NCBI GenBank assembly: GCA_002431845.1
Contig: DJEH01000124.1
Location: 1 to 6,579 of the forward strand
Source: Prevotellaceae bacterium UBA5903
GTDB taxonomy: Bacteria > Bacteroidota > Bacteroidia > Bacteroidales > Bacteroidaceae
Reading direction: 5' to 3'
DNA: 6,579 nucleotides
Shown: one piece after another, positions 1 to 5,953 of the stretch
Layout: each line of letters opens with the position of its first letter
Numbering within the stretch: position 1 is the first letter of the stretch
The notes under the pieces: generated by a model
The model's input: the letters and a program-made list of their open reading frames with translations, nothing else
The model's database searches: none
What the model was told of the DNA's origin: nothing
Position numbers and translations under genes: made by a program

Positions 1-23
1 GAATTAGTCTTTACTTTTGGCAT
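1..23 (-). CDS. rpmI: Ribosomal protein L35, N-terminal fragment (cut by window edge)
   Basis: Only the first seven codons and part of an eighth are present, reading MPKVKTN on the minus strand from an ATG at 23-21. This is the characteristic start of bacterial ribosomal protein L35, a small basic protein of the 50S subunit (usually about 65 residues). It lies 83 bases downstream of infC on the same strand, the expected place in the conserved infC-rpmI-rplT cluster, and that position supports the call as strongly as the residues do. There is no purine-rich Shine-Dalgarno sequence upstream, only A/T-rich DNA, which is normal for Bacteroidota. The rest of the gene lies beyond position 1. Confidence 0.88.
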
Positions 24-53
24 TTTCTTTTGTTTTTATTTATTATTAATAAT

Positions 54-93
54 AACTGCGGCTACGTGAGATACCGAACATAGCGCGCAAGTT
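54..93 (-). promoter_or_regulatory. Stem-loop between infC and rpmI
   Basis: On the minus-strand transcript, AACUUGCGCGCUAUG (93-79) can pair with CGUAGCCGCAGUU (66-54), giving about 13 base pairs with two single-base bulges and a 12-nt loop (78-67). No U-run follows, so it does not look like an intrinsic terminator. The next bases are an AT-only perfect palindrome at 40-55, just before the rpmI start. In E. coli and in Firmicutes, L20 represses this cluster by binding RNA structures. By analogy this could be a translational operator or a processing site, but I do not recognise it as a known family. Confidence 0.45.
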
Positions 94-106
94 TTTTATG
101 CTTATT

Positions 107-778
107 TTAAAAGTCCTCGCCTTCAACAAATGGACCTGTGTATTCCTTCTTTGCTTTTACTTGAGGTGCTTTCTTTACGGGCTTAGGCTCTTCTGTCTCC
201 TCAGTTGTAGCTTTAGGTTCGGCCTTTTTAGGGGCTGCAGTTTTCTTAGGAGCAATAAAGAGTATCATTCTCTTACCCTCGAGCACAGGCATTTGTTCAA
301 CCTTTCCATATTCTTCAAGGTCGTTGGCAAAACGGAGCAAAAGCACTTCGCCTTGGTCTTTAAACAAGATAGAACGTCCGCGGAAAAACACGTAGGCTTT
401 AACCTTATTGCCCTCTTGCAAAAATTCCATAGCATGCTTAAGCTTAAAGTTGTAGTCATGCTCATCTGTTTGCGGTCCGAAGCGTATTTCCTTTACTTCA
501 ATCTTAACCTGCTTTGCCTTTAATTCCTTTTGACGTTTTTTCTGTTGGTACAGAAACTTTGAATAGTTAATTAAACGACACACAGGTGGTGCTGCATTTG
601 GCGAAATCTCAACAAGGTCTACTCCCTTTTGTTGAGCAAGCTGTATAGCCTGTCGAGTAGGCATTACTTCTGATTCTATATCATCACCAACGATGCGTAC
701 TTCGCGACAGCGAATTTGCTCGTTTACACGATATTGTGATTTGTTTTGATCACGACGATTTTTCTGTGGTGCTGGCAT
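107..778 (-). CDS. infC: Translation initiation factor IF-3
   Basis: IF-3 binds the 30S subunit, prevents premature 50S joining and checks the start codon and initiator tRNA. The 223-residue product shows the whole family layout. The N domain covers about 15-80 (YRVNEQIRCREVRIVGDD, then GVDLVEISPNAAPPVCRLINYSKF in two stretches). A Lys/Gln-rich linker spans about 79-93. The C domain covers about 91-178 and includes VKEIRFGPQTDEHDYNFKLK, VFFRGRSILF and PVLEGKRM. The last 45 residues are a low-complexity Lys/Pro/Glu/Ala tail ending in EGEDF; such tails are seen in Bacteroidota IF-3 and make it longer than the E. coli protein (180). The start is ATG at 778, and an in-frame stop lies two codons upstream, so no longer form is possible. 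The rare AUU/AUC start used by E. coli infC is therefore not used here. It has its own promoter about 120 bases upstream and probably runs on into rpmI. Confidence 0.97.
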   Translation of the reverse strand: MPAPQKNRRDQNKSQYRVNEQIRCREVRIVGDDIESEVMPTRQAIQLAQQKGVDLVEISPNAAPPVCRLINYSKFLYQQKKRQKELKAKQVKIEVKEIRFGPQTDEHDYNFKLKHAMEFLQEGNKVKAYVFFRGRSILFKDQGEVLLLRFANDLEEYGKVEQMPVLEGKRMILFIAPKKTAAPKKAEPKATTEETEEPKPVKKAPQVKAKKEYTGPFVEGEDF

Positions 779-900
779 TAATTAGCTATTAGTTTATACT
801 TATAATCGTAATGAATAGTAGGTTTTGTTTGTTCTATTTAGCGAACTATATCCTATTGCATTTCTATACGATTTTCGTTCTTTTTCTTTATTTTCGGCTG

Positions 901-931
901 CAAATTTACCTTTTCTTTTTTGATAAACAAA
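901..931 (-). promoter_or_regulatory. infC promoter (Bacteroidota -33/-7 type)
   Basis: On the minus strand there is TTTG at 931-928, a 19-nt spacer, and TAAATTTG at 908-901, an exact match to the TAnnTTTG -7 box used by the primary sigma factor of Bacteroidota. Transcription should start near 895-898, giving infC a leader of about 118 nt. The site lies downstream of the thrS terminator, so infC and the ribosomal protein genes can be expressed independently of thrS. Confidence 0.75.
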
Positions 932-1074
932 ATAGATAAAATAAAAATTAGTGTTCTTGATATTTTATTGCATTAAAGTGTGGCATTTTTTACATAAAAA
1001 AGGCTGAAAAGGGGGTGGCGAAAGTGCATAAGCTATGTGTTTATCTGTTATGCTAAAATTTTACAACGACCTAT

Positions 1075-1120
1075 AAAAAGCAAGAGTGGTTCTAAATAAT
1101 GCGTATTTAGAACCACTCTT
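1075..1120 (-). terminator. Intrinsic terminator downstream of thrS
   Basis: A perfect 17-bp inverted repeat (1082-1098 with 1104-1120) has a 5-nt loop and begins 25 bases after the thrS stop. On the minus strand it is followed by GC and a run of five T (1079-1075), giving a Rho-independent terminator for thrS. The repeat is nearly symmetric, but no plus-strand gene ends nearby, so it is assigned to thrS. Confidence 0.85.
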
Positions 1121-1145
1121 AGTATTGTTTAGAAGTCCGAAAAGA

Positions 1146-3089
1146 TTAGTAATCTTTTGTCATTTCTTTTACTTCTTCAGTAACTTTCTTTGCAAATTCT
1201 TCTACCGACATCGTGCCTTGGTCTCCTTCGCCTTGTTTGCGCACAGCCACGGTGTTAGAGGCAGCTTCTTTTTCGCCAACAACAAGTAGGTAAGGGATGT
1301 GCTTCATCTCGTTGTCGCGTATTTTACGACCAATCTTTTCAGAACGATCGTCTACAAATGCACGAACATCCGAAAGCTCTAATTGCTTGCGAACCTCTTG
1401 TGCATAGTCGTTGAACTTGTCTGAGATTGGTAGAATTGCTACTTGGTCTGGAGTTAGCCACAATGGGAAGCGACCTGCTGTATGCTCAATAAGTACTGCA
1501 ACGAAACGTTCAAGCGAACCAAATGGTGCGCGGTGAATCATTACAGGACGATGCTTTTGGTTGTCGGCACCTGTATACTCCAATTGGAAACGTTCTGGCA
1601 GGTTGTAGTCTACTTGAATAGTTCCTAATTGCCAACGACGACCGAGTGCATCTTTCACCATAAAGTCGAGCTTAGGGCCATAGAATGCTGCTTCGCCATA
1701 TTCGATGTGCGCCTTCAATCCTTTTTCCTCACATGCTTCAATGATGGCCGATTCTGCACGTTCCCAATTCTCTTCAGAACCAATGTATTTTTCGCGGTGA
1801 ACCTTGTCACGAAGTGAAATCTGTGCTTCAAACTTATCAAAGTTTAGGGCACGGAATATAATCATGATAATGTCCATTACGCGTAAGAATTCACCCTTAA
1901 CTTGGTCGGGGGCGCAGAAGATGTGGGCATCGTCTTGAGTAAAGCCACGAACACGAGTAAGTCCATGCAACTCACCGCTTTGTTCGTAACGATAAACTGT
2001 GCCGAACTCTGCTATACGCAAAGGTAGGTCTTTATATGAACGAGGCTTCCATGCGTAGATTGCGCAGTGGTGAGGGCAGTTCATTGGCTTAAGCATGTAT
2101 TCTTCGCCTTCTTCGGGAGTATGGATTGGTTGGAATGAGTCCTTACCATACTTAGCATAGTGTCCAGAGGTTACATAGAGATTTTTTGAACCAATATGTG
2201 GAGTCATAACTTGAAGATAGCCGTAGCGCTTTTGAATTTTCTTTAAGAATGCTTCAAGTTGCAAGCGCAATGTAGTGCCTTTAGGCAACCAAATGGGAAG
2301 GCCCTTACCTACTAAATCAGAGAAGGTAAACAATTCCATCTCACGACCAATCTTGCGGTGGTCACGACGTTTAGCTTCTTCTAACATCTGTAAGTATTCA
2401 TCAAGCATTTTCTTCTTAGGGAAGCTGATGCCATATACGCGTGTCATCATTGGACGCTTTTCGTCGCCACGCCAATATGCAGAACTTACAGCTGTTACTT
2501 TAACTGCCTTAATAGGTGCTGTGCTCAACAAGTGAGGACCACGGCAAAGGTCGGTATAGTTGCCTTGTGTGTAGATGGTGATGTTGCCATCTTCAAGGTC
2601 GTTGATCAACTCGTTCTTATAGGTTTGGCCTTTTTCGGTAAATAACTTCAAAGCATCAGCTTTTGAAATTTCTTTACGTACAAGGGCCTCTTTCTTCTGA
2701 ACGAGTTCTTGCATCTTCTTTTCTATTTTAGGAAAGTCAGCATCGCTTATTGCAACACCCTCTGGTGGCATTACGTCATAGTAGAAACCATTTTCTATTG
2801 CTGGACCTATGCCAAATTGCATGCCTGGCCATAGTTCTTGCATAGCTTCAGCCATTAAGTGAGCTGATGTGTGCCAAAAAGCATGTTTACCTTCTTCGTC
2901 GTCCCATTTATAGAGAGTGATAGTGGCATCTGTTGTAATGGGGCGATTTAATTCAACTATTTCGCCATTCACGCCGCATGCAAGCACATCTTGAGCTAAG
3001 CGCGAAGATATGCTTTCTGCTATTTGCAGACCAGTTACGCCTTTTTCGTATTCGCGTACTGAACCATCTGGAAATGTTATTTTTACCAT
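1146..3089 (-). CDS. thrS: Threonyl-tRNA synthetase
   Basis: This class II aminoacyl-tRNA synthetase activates threonine with ATP, charges tRNA-Thr in the cytoplasm and hydrolyses mischarged Ser-tRNA-Thr. All domains of a full-length enzyme are present in 647 residues (E. coli has 642). The TGS domain is at about 1-62. The N2 editing domain carries HTSAH (His73, His77) and DLCRGPH (Cys182, His186), the four editing-site residues at the same numbers as in E. coli. The catalytic core runs from about 245 to 540, with the zinc ligands that bind threonine at Cys338 (MNCPHH), His389 (DDAHIF) and His519 (MIHRAPFGS). Motif 2 lies around 361-391 and motif 3 around 524-541 (SLERF, HTAGRFPLWL). The anticodon-binding domain fills about 545-640. 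The ATG at 3089 gives the standard MVKITFPDGS start, 33 bases from a clear promoter. No key residue is missing and I see no T-box-like leader, because the predicted 5' UTR is only about 28 nt. Confidence 0.98.
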   Translation of the reverse strand: MVKITFPDGSVREYEKGVTGLQIAESISSRLAQDVLACGVNGEIVELNRPITTDATITLYKWDDEEGKHAFWHTSAHLMAEAMQELWPGMQFGIGPAIENGFYYDVMPPEGVAISDADFPKIEKKMQELVQKKEALVRKEISKADALKLFTEKGQTYKNELINDLEDGNITIYTQGNYTDLCRGPHLLSTAPIKAVKVTAVSSAYWRGDEKRPMMTRVYGISFPKKKMLDEYLQMLEEAKRRDHRKIGREMELFTFSDLVGKGLPIWLPKGTTLRLQLEAFLKKIQKRYGYLQVMTPHIGSKNLYVTSGHYAKYGKDSFQPIHTPEEGEEYMLKPMNCPHHCAIYAWKPRSYKDLPLRIAEFGTVYRYEQSGELHGLTRVRGFTQDDAHIFCAPDQVKGEFLRVMDIIMIIFRALNFDKFEAQISLRDKVHREKYIGSEENWERAESAIIEACEEKGLKAHIEYGEAAFYGPKLDFMVKDALGRRWQLGTIQVDYNLPERFQLEYTGADNQKHRPVMIHRAPFGSLERFVAVLIEHTAGRFPLWLTPDQVAILPISDKFNDYAQEVRKQLELSDVRAFVDDRSEKIGRKIRDNEMKHIPYLLVVGEKEAASNTVAVRKQGEGDQGTMSVEEFAKKVTEEVKEMTKDY

Positions 3090-3121
3090 AACAATCTTGT
3101 GTTATAATTTTTTAAGTGCCG

Positions 3122-3152
3122 CAAAGTTACTGCAAACCTTTATAAGTGCAAA
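3122..3152 (-). promoter_or_regulatory. thrS promoter (Bacteroidota -33/-7 type)
   Basis: Minus-strand TTTG at 3152-3149, a 19-nt spacer, and TAACTTTG at 3129-3122 match the Bacteroidota promoter pattern exactly. The predicted start near 3117-3119 leaves a leader of about 28 nt before the thrS ATG at 3089. This is too short for a T-box or another large riboswitch. Confidence 0.78.
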
Positions 3153-3252
3153 ACGAAAAGACAAAAGTTTTTACTGCTTTTTTATATTATGCCTTCTTCA
3201 TTATGGCTATTGGATAATAAGTAGGTATTAAAAATTATGAACGCCTATTTAG

Positions 3253-4233
3253 CTATTTGACATTATAAAAATGAATGGATTGTAGAAATTTTACTACGTG
3301 GGCTTCGTATGCACTTGGATATTTGAGGTAGCTGCGTGCATGCTCTGCATTTGGTGCAAGCCACAGCGCTTTTGTGCCTTGCTTGGCTTTATATAGGGGG
3401 AATACCATGTGGGTTGGTACAAATTTGTCGGCTGTTCCATGAATAAAAAGCATGGGTTTTTTACATTTTCTTACTTGACTTAGAGCCGAAGCTTCAGAGA
3501 AACTCCATCCATAGCGCCATTTGCTTATTTGAGATGCCAAAGGTATTAATGGCCAGCGAGGAAGGCCGAAACGCTCTTTTAGTTCTTTCTCAAATTGCTC
3601 TTCAACGCTTGTATATCCACAATCTTCTATATATGCTTTTACGTTGGGCGATACATCGTCATCACCAGACATCATCATGGTTGTTGCAGCTCCCATAGAT
3701 ATGCCATGTACAACAACTTTTACTGAATCGCCAAATAGTTTGTTACATAAAACAGCCCATTGCTTAATGTCGTTTCTATCCAACCATCCCATTTGGAAAT
3801 GGTCACCATCAGATTGTCCTGCATTTTGTAAGTCGGGTAATAATATATTCATTTTTAAATTGCGATTATACATTCTGCCTAATGGCATCATGCGTATTCC
3901 GCAGTCGGTATAGCCATGTACTAATAGAGCGGTAGCGTGAGTTTTTGATGGTGCGTATGCATACCAAGCGTGTAGTTTTACTCCCTCTTTGTTTATGATG
4001 ATAGTATCATGGAGTGCATGGTTTGCTATGAGCGAATCGTGCCATGCTTTCATATTGGGATAGGTGCTATATATGTCGTTCCATGCCAGTTGCTCTTTAC
4101 GAGCTCTGTCTTCAGGCTTCAGAGCATAGTTTACTAAATACCATGCACCACCTAAAAACATGCATATAGTGAGTGCTATAAAAGCTAAAAGAACGTAGAA
4201 GCTTATTCTTATCCGATGAGTAATCTTAATCAT
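3253..4233 (-). CDS. Membrane-anchored alpha/beta hydrolase (serine hydrolase)
   Basis: This 326-residue protein belongs to the alpha/beta hydrolase superfamily. Residues about 10-34 form one hydrophobic segment after a basic N-terminus (KITHRIRI). There is no lipobox, so it is probably an uncleaved anchor with the enzyme domain outside the inner membrane. The fold shows the oxyanion-side strand and turn LLVHGYTD (103-110), DLQNAGQSDGDH (134-145), the nucleophile elbow HGISMG with Ser179, the acid FIHGTADKFVP with Asp269, and the catalytic histidine in EHARSY with His298. The triad is thus complete and the enzyme should be active. The layout resembles the YqkD-like hydrolases often annotated only as alpha/beta hydrolase or peptidase-like. 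The substrate (ester, peptide or lipid) cannot be read from the sequence. It is upstream of thrS on the same strand, 163 bases away, but thrS has its own promoter, so I infer no functional link. No convincing terminator follows it. The stop is TAG. Confidence 0.9.
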   Translation of the reverse strand: MIKITHRIRISFYVLLAFIALTICMFLGGAWYLVNYALKPEDRARKEQLAWNDIYSTYPNMKAWHDSLIANHALHDTIIINKEGVKLHAWYAYAPSKTHATALLVHGYTDCGIRMMPLGRMYNRNLKMNILLPDLQNAGQSDGDHFQMGWLDRNDIKQWAVLCNKLFGDSVKVVVHGISMGAATTMMMSGDDDVSPNVKAYIEDCGYTSVEEQFEKELKERFGLPRWPLIPLASQISKWRYGWSFSEASALSQVRKCKKPMLFIHGTADKFVPTHMVFPLYKAKQGTKALWLAPNAEHARSYLKYPSAYEAHVVKFLQSIHFYNVK

Positions 4234-4332
4234 ATTGTGTGGATTTTTCTTATAAAGTGAATGATATTGTAAGTTGGTATGGTAGCATAGGGTTTATAAT
4301 ATTTGCTTAGAATGCAATATGGAATAGAAAGG

Positions 4333-4360
4333 AAACGGCACGTTTCTCAACGTGCCGTTT
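4333..4360 (-). promoter_or_regulatory. Strong hairpin in the hydrolase leader (attenuator or small-RNA terminator candidate)
   Basis: A perfect 12-bp inverted repeat, AAACGGCACGTT with AACGTGCCGTTT, encloses four bases. Read on the minus strand the loop is GAGA, a stable GNRA tetraloop. It lies about 100 bases upstream of the hydrolase start and about 55 bases downstream of a promoter candidate on the same strand. The bases after it on the minus strand (CCTTTCTATTCC) are U-rich but not a clean run. On the plus strand the tail contains TTTTT after a 5-nt gap, but no plus-strand gene lies upstream. It may be a leader attenuator, the 3' end of a small RNA of about 90 nt, or an mRNA stabiliser. 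Confidence 0.6.
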
Positions 4361-4419
4361 AATGTTTTTAATAGGTATTAGTTCTTTAAGATAAAAAGAT
4401 TGTGTTTAGGATAACACTG

Positions 4420-4451
4420 CAAATGTAGTTTGTTCTTTTTACTTTACCAAG
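4420..4451 (-). promoter_or_regulatory. Candidate promoter for the hydrolase gene
   Basis: On the minus strand, TACATTTG at 4427-4420 matches the TAnnTTTG -7 box exactly. Twenty bases upstream is CTTG (4451-4448), one mismatch from the TTTG -33 box. I found no better -7 box closer to the hydrolase ATG. Transcription from about 4416 would give a leader of about 183 nt that includes the hairpin at 4333-4360. Confidence 0.5.
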
Positions 4452-4552
4452 GATTTAGTAAACTTTTTAAACATTTCTTTTGCTTTTTGTAAAAATGATA
4501 CTTCTAACAAGCTGATTGCTATTGCCGAAATATAAATTTTATATTTTGCTTA

Positions 4553-4581
4553 ATGATTGATAATCATAGCATAATATGCTA
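4553..4581. repeat. Two abutting inverted repeats, possible operator
   Basis: ATGATT-gat-AATCAT (4553-4567) is a perfect 6-3-6 inverted repeat. TAGCATA-a-TATGCTA (4567-4581) is a perfect 7-1-7 inverted repeat that shares one base with the first. The pair sits in the middle of the divergent region, about 100 bases beyond the hydrolase promoter candidate and about 60 bases before the -7 box of the small ORF. The first has the AT-rich look of Fur-like sites but is not a full match. In DNA this AT-rich, chance is a serious alternative. Confidence 0.25.
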
Positions 4582-4661
4582 AAAATGTAGAGTAATGGTA
4601 AATTATAACGTTTAATTGCGTAAAAATATATACCATTCTTATTATGTTTGCATAATCTTAC

Positions 4662-4814
4662 ATGTTGGATACTAATGATAAAGATGGGTGGAATACTGTG
4701 CAATGCTTGTTAAGATGGACAGGGGAAGGAGAAATAGTTAATGAAGATTGCAAGCAGAACGGAATCCAATTTAAAATCAAAACAAAATATTTTGGTGTGT
4801 ACAAGATGATATAG
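4662..4814 (+). CDS. Possible small protein of 50 residues, unrecognised
   Basis: The frame runs from ATG 4662 to TAG 4814. It encodes a mixed, mildly charged peptide with two tryptophans, two cysteines, a GEGEIVNEDC acidic stretch (21-30) and a basic tail (KIKTKYFGVYKMI, 38-50). It has no membrane segment and I recognise no family. A TATGTTTG at 4643-4650 matches the -7 box exactly, 11 bases before the ATG, so a transcript would be nearly leaderless, but I see no TTTG at the right -33 distance (the nearest is ATTG at 4615-4618, spacer 24). The recR promoter lies inside its 3' end. It may be a real small gene, a decayed remnant or a chance frame; I lean toward chance or remnant. Confidence 0.22.
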   Translation: MLDTNDKDGWNTVQCLLRWTGEGEIVNEDCKQNGIQFKIKTKYFGVYKMI

Positions 4815-4822
4815 TACCTTTG
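4791..4822 (+). promoter_or_regulatory. recR promoter (Bacteroidota -33/-7 type)
   Basis: TTTG at 4791-4794, a 20-nt spacer, and TACCTTTG at 4815-4822 match the Bacteroidota promoter pattern. The recR ATG is at 4831, only 8 bases past the -7 box. With a normal start 4-6 bases after the box, the mRNA would have a 5' leader of only a few bases or none. Confidence 0.75.
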
Positions 4823-4830
4823 CCATCATA

Positions 4831-5442
4831 ATGATAAACGAACAATATCCATCCAAATTATTAGAGCATGCGGTGCAAGAACTTTCTCGGCTGCCAGGGG
4901 TAGGGAGAAAAACAGCACTGCGTTTTGCATTATATTTGCTTAAACAAGATAAACAAATTGTTGAAGAGTTTAGTAAAAGTTTAACGACTTTACGCAATGA
5001 TGTTAAACATTGCAAGGTGTGTCATAACATATCGGATACCGATATTTGTGATATCTGTAGTAATCCGCAGCGTGATAAAACAACGATATGTGTTGTCGAA
5101 AATATTCATAGTGTGATGTCGATAGAGAATACGAATCAGTATCATGGACTATATCATGTGTTAGGAGGTGTAATATCTCCTATGGATGGTGTGGGACCAT
5201 CGGATATTGAATTGGAATCTTTATTTAAACGTGTACAAAATGAAGATATAAAAGAAATAATATTGGCCCTTAACCCAACGATGGAGGGGGATACAACTAA
5301 TTTTTATATTTCAAGAAAGTTGGCAGACTTAAACGTAAAGCTCTCAGTGCTTGCGCGTGGCGTTAGTGTTGGCGATGACCTTGAGTATACGGATGAGGTT
5401 ACGTTAGGTCGCTCTATTTTAGGACGTACACCACTGAAATAA
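4831..5442 (+). CDS. recR: Recombination mediator protein RecR
   Basis: RecR works with RecO (and RecF) to load RecA on SSB-coated single-stranded DNA at gaps during recombinational repair. The 203-residue length is normal for the family. The domains appear in the expected order. A helix-hairpin-helix is at about 16-37 (LSRLPGVGRKTALRFALYLL). A four-cysteine zinc finger has Cys61, Cys64, Cys73 and Cys76 (CKVC, CDIC). The Toprim domain starts near 85 with CVVEN (Glu90) and includes GLYHVLGGVISPMDGVGP in 106-123 and the LNPTMEGDTTNFYI region. The C-terminal segment carries GDDLEYTDEVTLGRSI. MINEQYPSKLLE is the usual Bacteroidales RecR start, which supports ATG 4831 even though the promoter is so close. 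There is no Shine-Dalgarno. It is the first gene of a probable operon; the next start is 24 bases after its stop. Confidence 0.97.
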   Translation: MINEQYPSKLLEHAVQELSRLPGVGRKTALRFALYLLKQDKQIVEEFSKSLTTLRNDVKHCKVCHNISDTDICDICSNPQRDKTTICVVENIHSVMSIENTNQYHGLYHVLGGVISPMDGVGPSDIELESLFKRVQNEDIKEIILALNPTMEGDTTNFYISRKLADLNVKLSVLARGVSVGDDLEYTDEVTLGRSILGRTPLK

Positions 5443-5466
5443 TTTACTTAACACTTATATAACTTT

Positions 5467-5898
5467 ATGAAAGAAAATAACGATAGAACAGTGTGTAATA
5501 TGAAAGTACCTCGTGGTATATACTTTGCTTTTTTGGGGGTAGTGCTTATATTTGCATCCCTCTCAGAACTGGATGTGTTGCCAACTGCTTATCTTGCTTT
5601 AAATGCGCAATCGGCATACGCTATGAATATGTTATGCGTGTTGCTTACCCTTGGAGGAACTTTTGTATCATTACGTTTGTTTGCAATGAATAAGGTAAAA
5701 CAAAATATAAAAAAAAATCATAGTTGTATCATTGAATGGAACATTATTAGAACTCTTATTTTGGGTGTATGCATGATAATTAATATCATGGCATATTATG
5801 CTTTATGTAATGATACAACTCCGCTATACTGTTTTTTAATTGCAATAACGGGATTCGTTTTTTGTTGGCCTAAAATGGATGAAGTTGCAAGTAAATAG
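5467..5898 (+). CDS. Four-helix integral membrane protein of unknown function
   Basis: I do not recognise this 143-residue protein. Four hydrophobic segments are visible at about 17-33, 50-73, 92-113 and 118-134. They are joined by a basic middle loop at 74-91 (KVKQNIKKNH), and the N-terminus is short and polar. The positive-inside rule places both ends and the basic loop in the cytoplasm. There is no signal peptide, enzymatic motif or conserved charged residue within the helices. ATG 5467 gives the full frame; an internal ATG at 5500 (MKVPRGIY) is an alternative start that removes only the polar leader. It starts 24 bases after recR and ends 55 bases before the acetyltransferase, with no terminator or clear promoter between, so cotranscription is likely. 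That position alone does not make it a repair protein. Confidence 0.8.
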   Translation: MKENNDRTVCNMKVPRGIYFAFLGVVLIFASLSELDVLPTAYLALNAQSAYAMNMLCVLLTLGGTFVSLRLFAMNKVKQNIKKNHSCIIEWNIIRTLILGVCMIINIMAYYALCNDTTPLYCFLIAITGFVFCWPKMDEVASK

Positions 5899-5953
5899 AA
5901 TTTTAATGCAGTAAAACAAAGCACTCGCTTTTGCACAAAACCAATAAAACATA

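Larger units (their letters stand above)
779..1145 (-). other. thrS-infC intergenic region (367 bases)
   Basis: This gap holds the thrS terminator (about 1075-1120), the infC promoter (901-931) and a predicted infC leader of about 118 nt (about 896-779). I see no credible gene in it. The leader is A-rich and shows only weak pairing; a two-codon AUG-CAA-UAG minimal ORF at 861-853 is probably chance. A 6-bp inverted repeat, GCATAA/TTATGC at 1026-1053 with a 16-nt loop, has no clear partner feature. Confidence 0.7.
4234..4830. other. Divergent intergenic region between the hydrolase gene and recR
   Basis: This is about 600 bases of AT-rich DNA between two oppositely directed units. From left to right it holds the predicted long leader of the hydrolase mRNA with a 12-bp hairpin (4333-4360), a minus-strand promoter candidate (4420-4451), two abutting short inverted repeats (4553-4581), a doubtful 50-codon ORF (4662-4814) and the recR promoter (4791-4822). 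Nothing recognisable fills 4452-4552 or 4582-4640. Confidence 0.7.

Noticed and set aside
98..523. Plus-strand open frame of 141 codons
   Set aside because: It is antisense to infC, is rich in Leu, Phe and Cys as expected from a reverse-frame shadow, and has no family resemblance.
853..861. Two-codon upstream ORF (AUG-CAA-UAG) in the infC leader
   Set aside because: A two-codon frame is expected by chance in a leader of this length, and nothing links it to a regulatory structure.
1026..1053. 6-bp inverted repeat GCATAA/TTATGC between thrS and infC
   Set aside because: It has a short stem, a 16-nt loop and no U-run in a useful place; the terminator at 1075-1120 already explains thrS termination.
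1086..1289. Plus-strand open frame of 67 codons
   Set aside because: It starts inside the thrS terminator hairpin and runs antisense to the 3' end of thrS.
3010..3231. Plus-strand open frame of 73 codons
   Set aside because: It is antisense to the start of thrS and its promoter; its composition reflects AT-rich noncoding DNA.
3160..3252. Possible terminator after the hydrolase gene
   Set aside because: Only a 3-4 bp GCC/GGC pairing with a long loop can be drawn before the A/T-rich stretch, which is too weak to call.
4710..5015. Minus-strand open frame of 101 codons
   Set aside because: It overlaps the 5' third of recR and its promoter in antisense, and the RecR reading is unambiguous.
5918..5931. 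Small hairpin AAAGC-actc-GCTTT before the acetyltransferase
   Set aside because: A five-pair stem without a U-run is not enough for a terminator or regulatory call.
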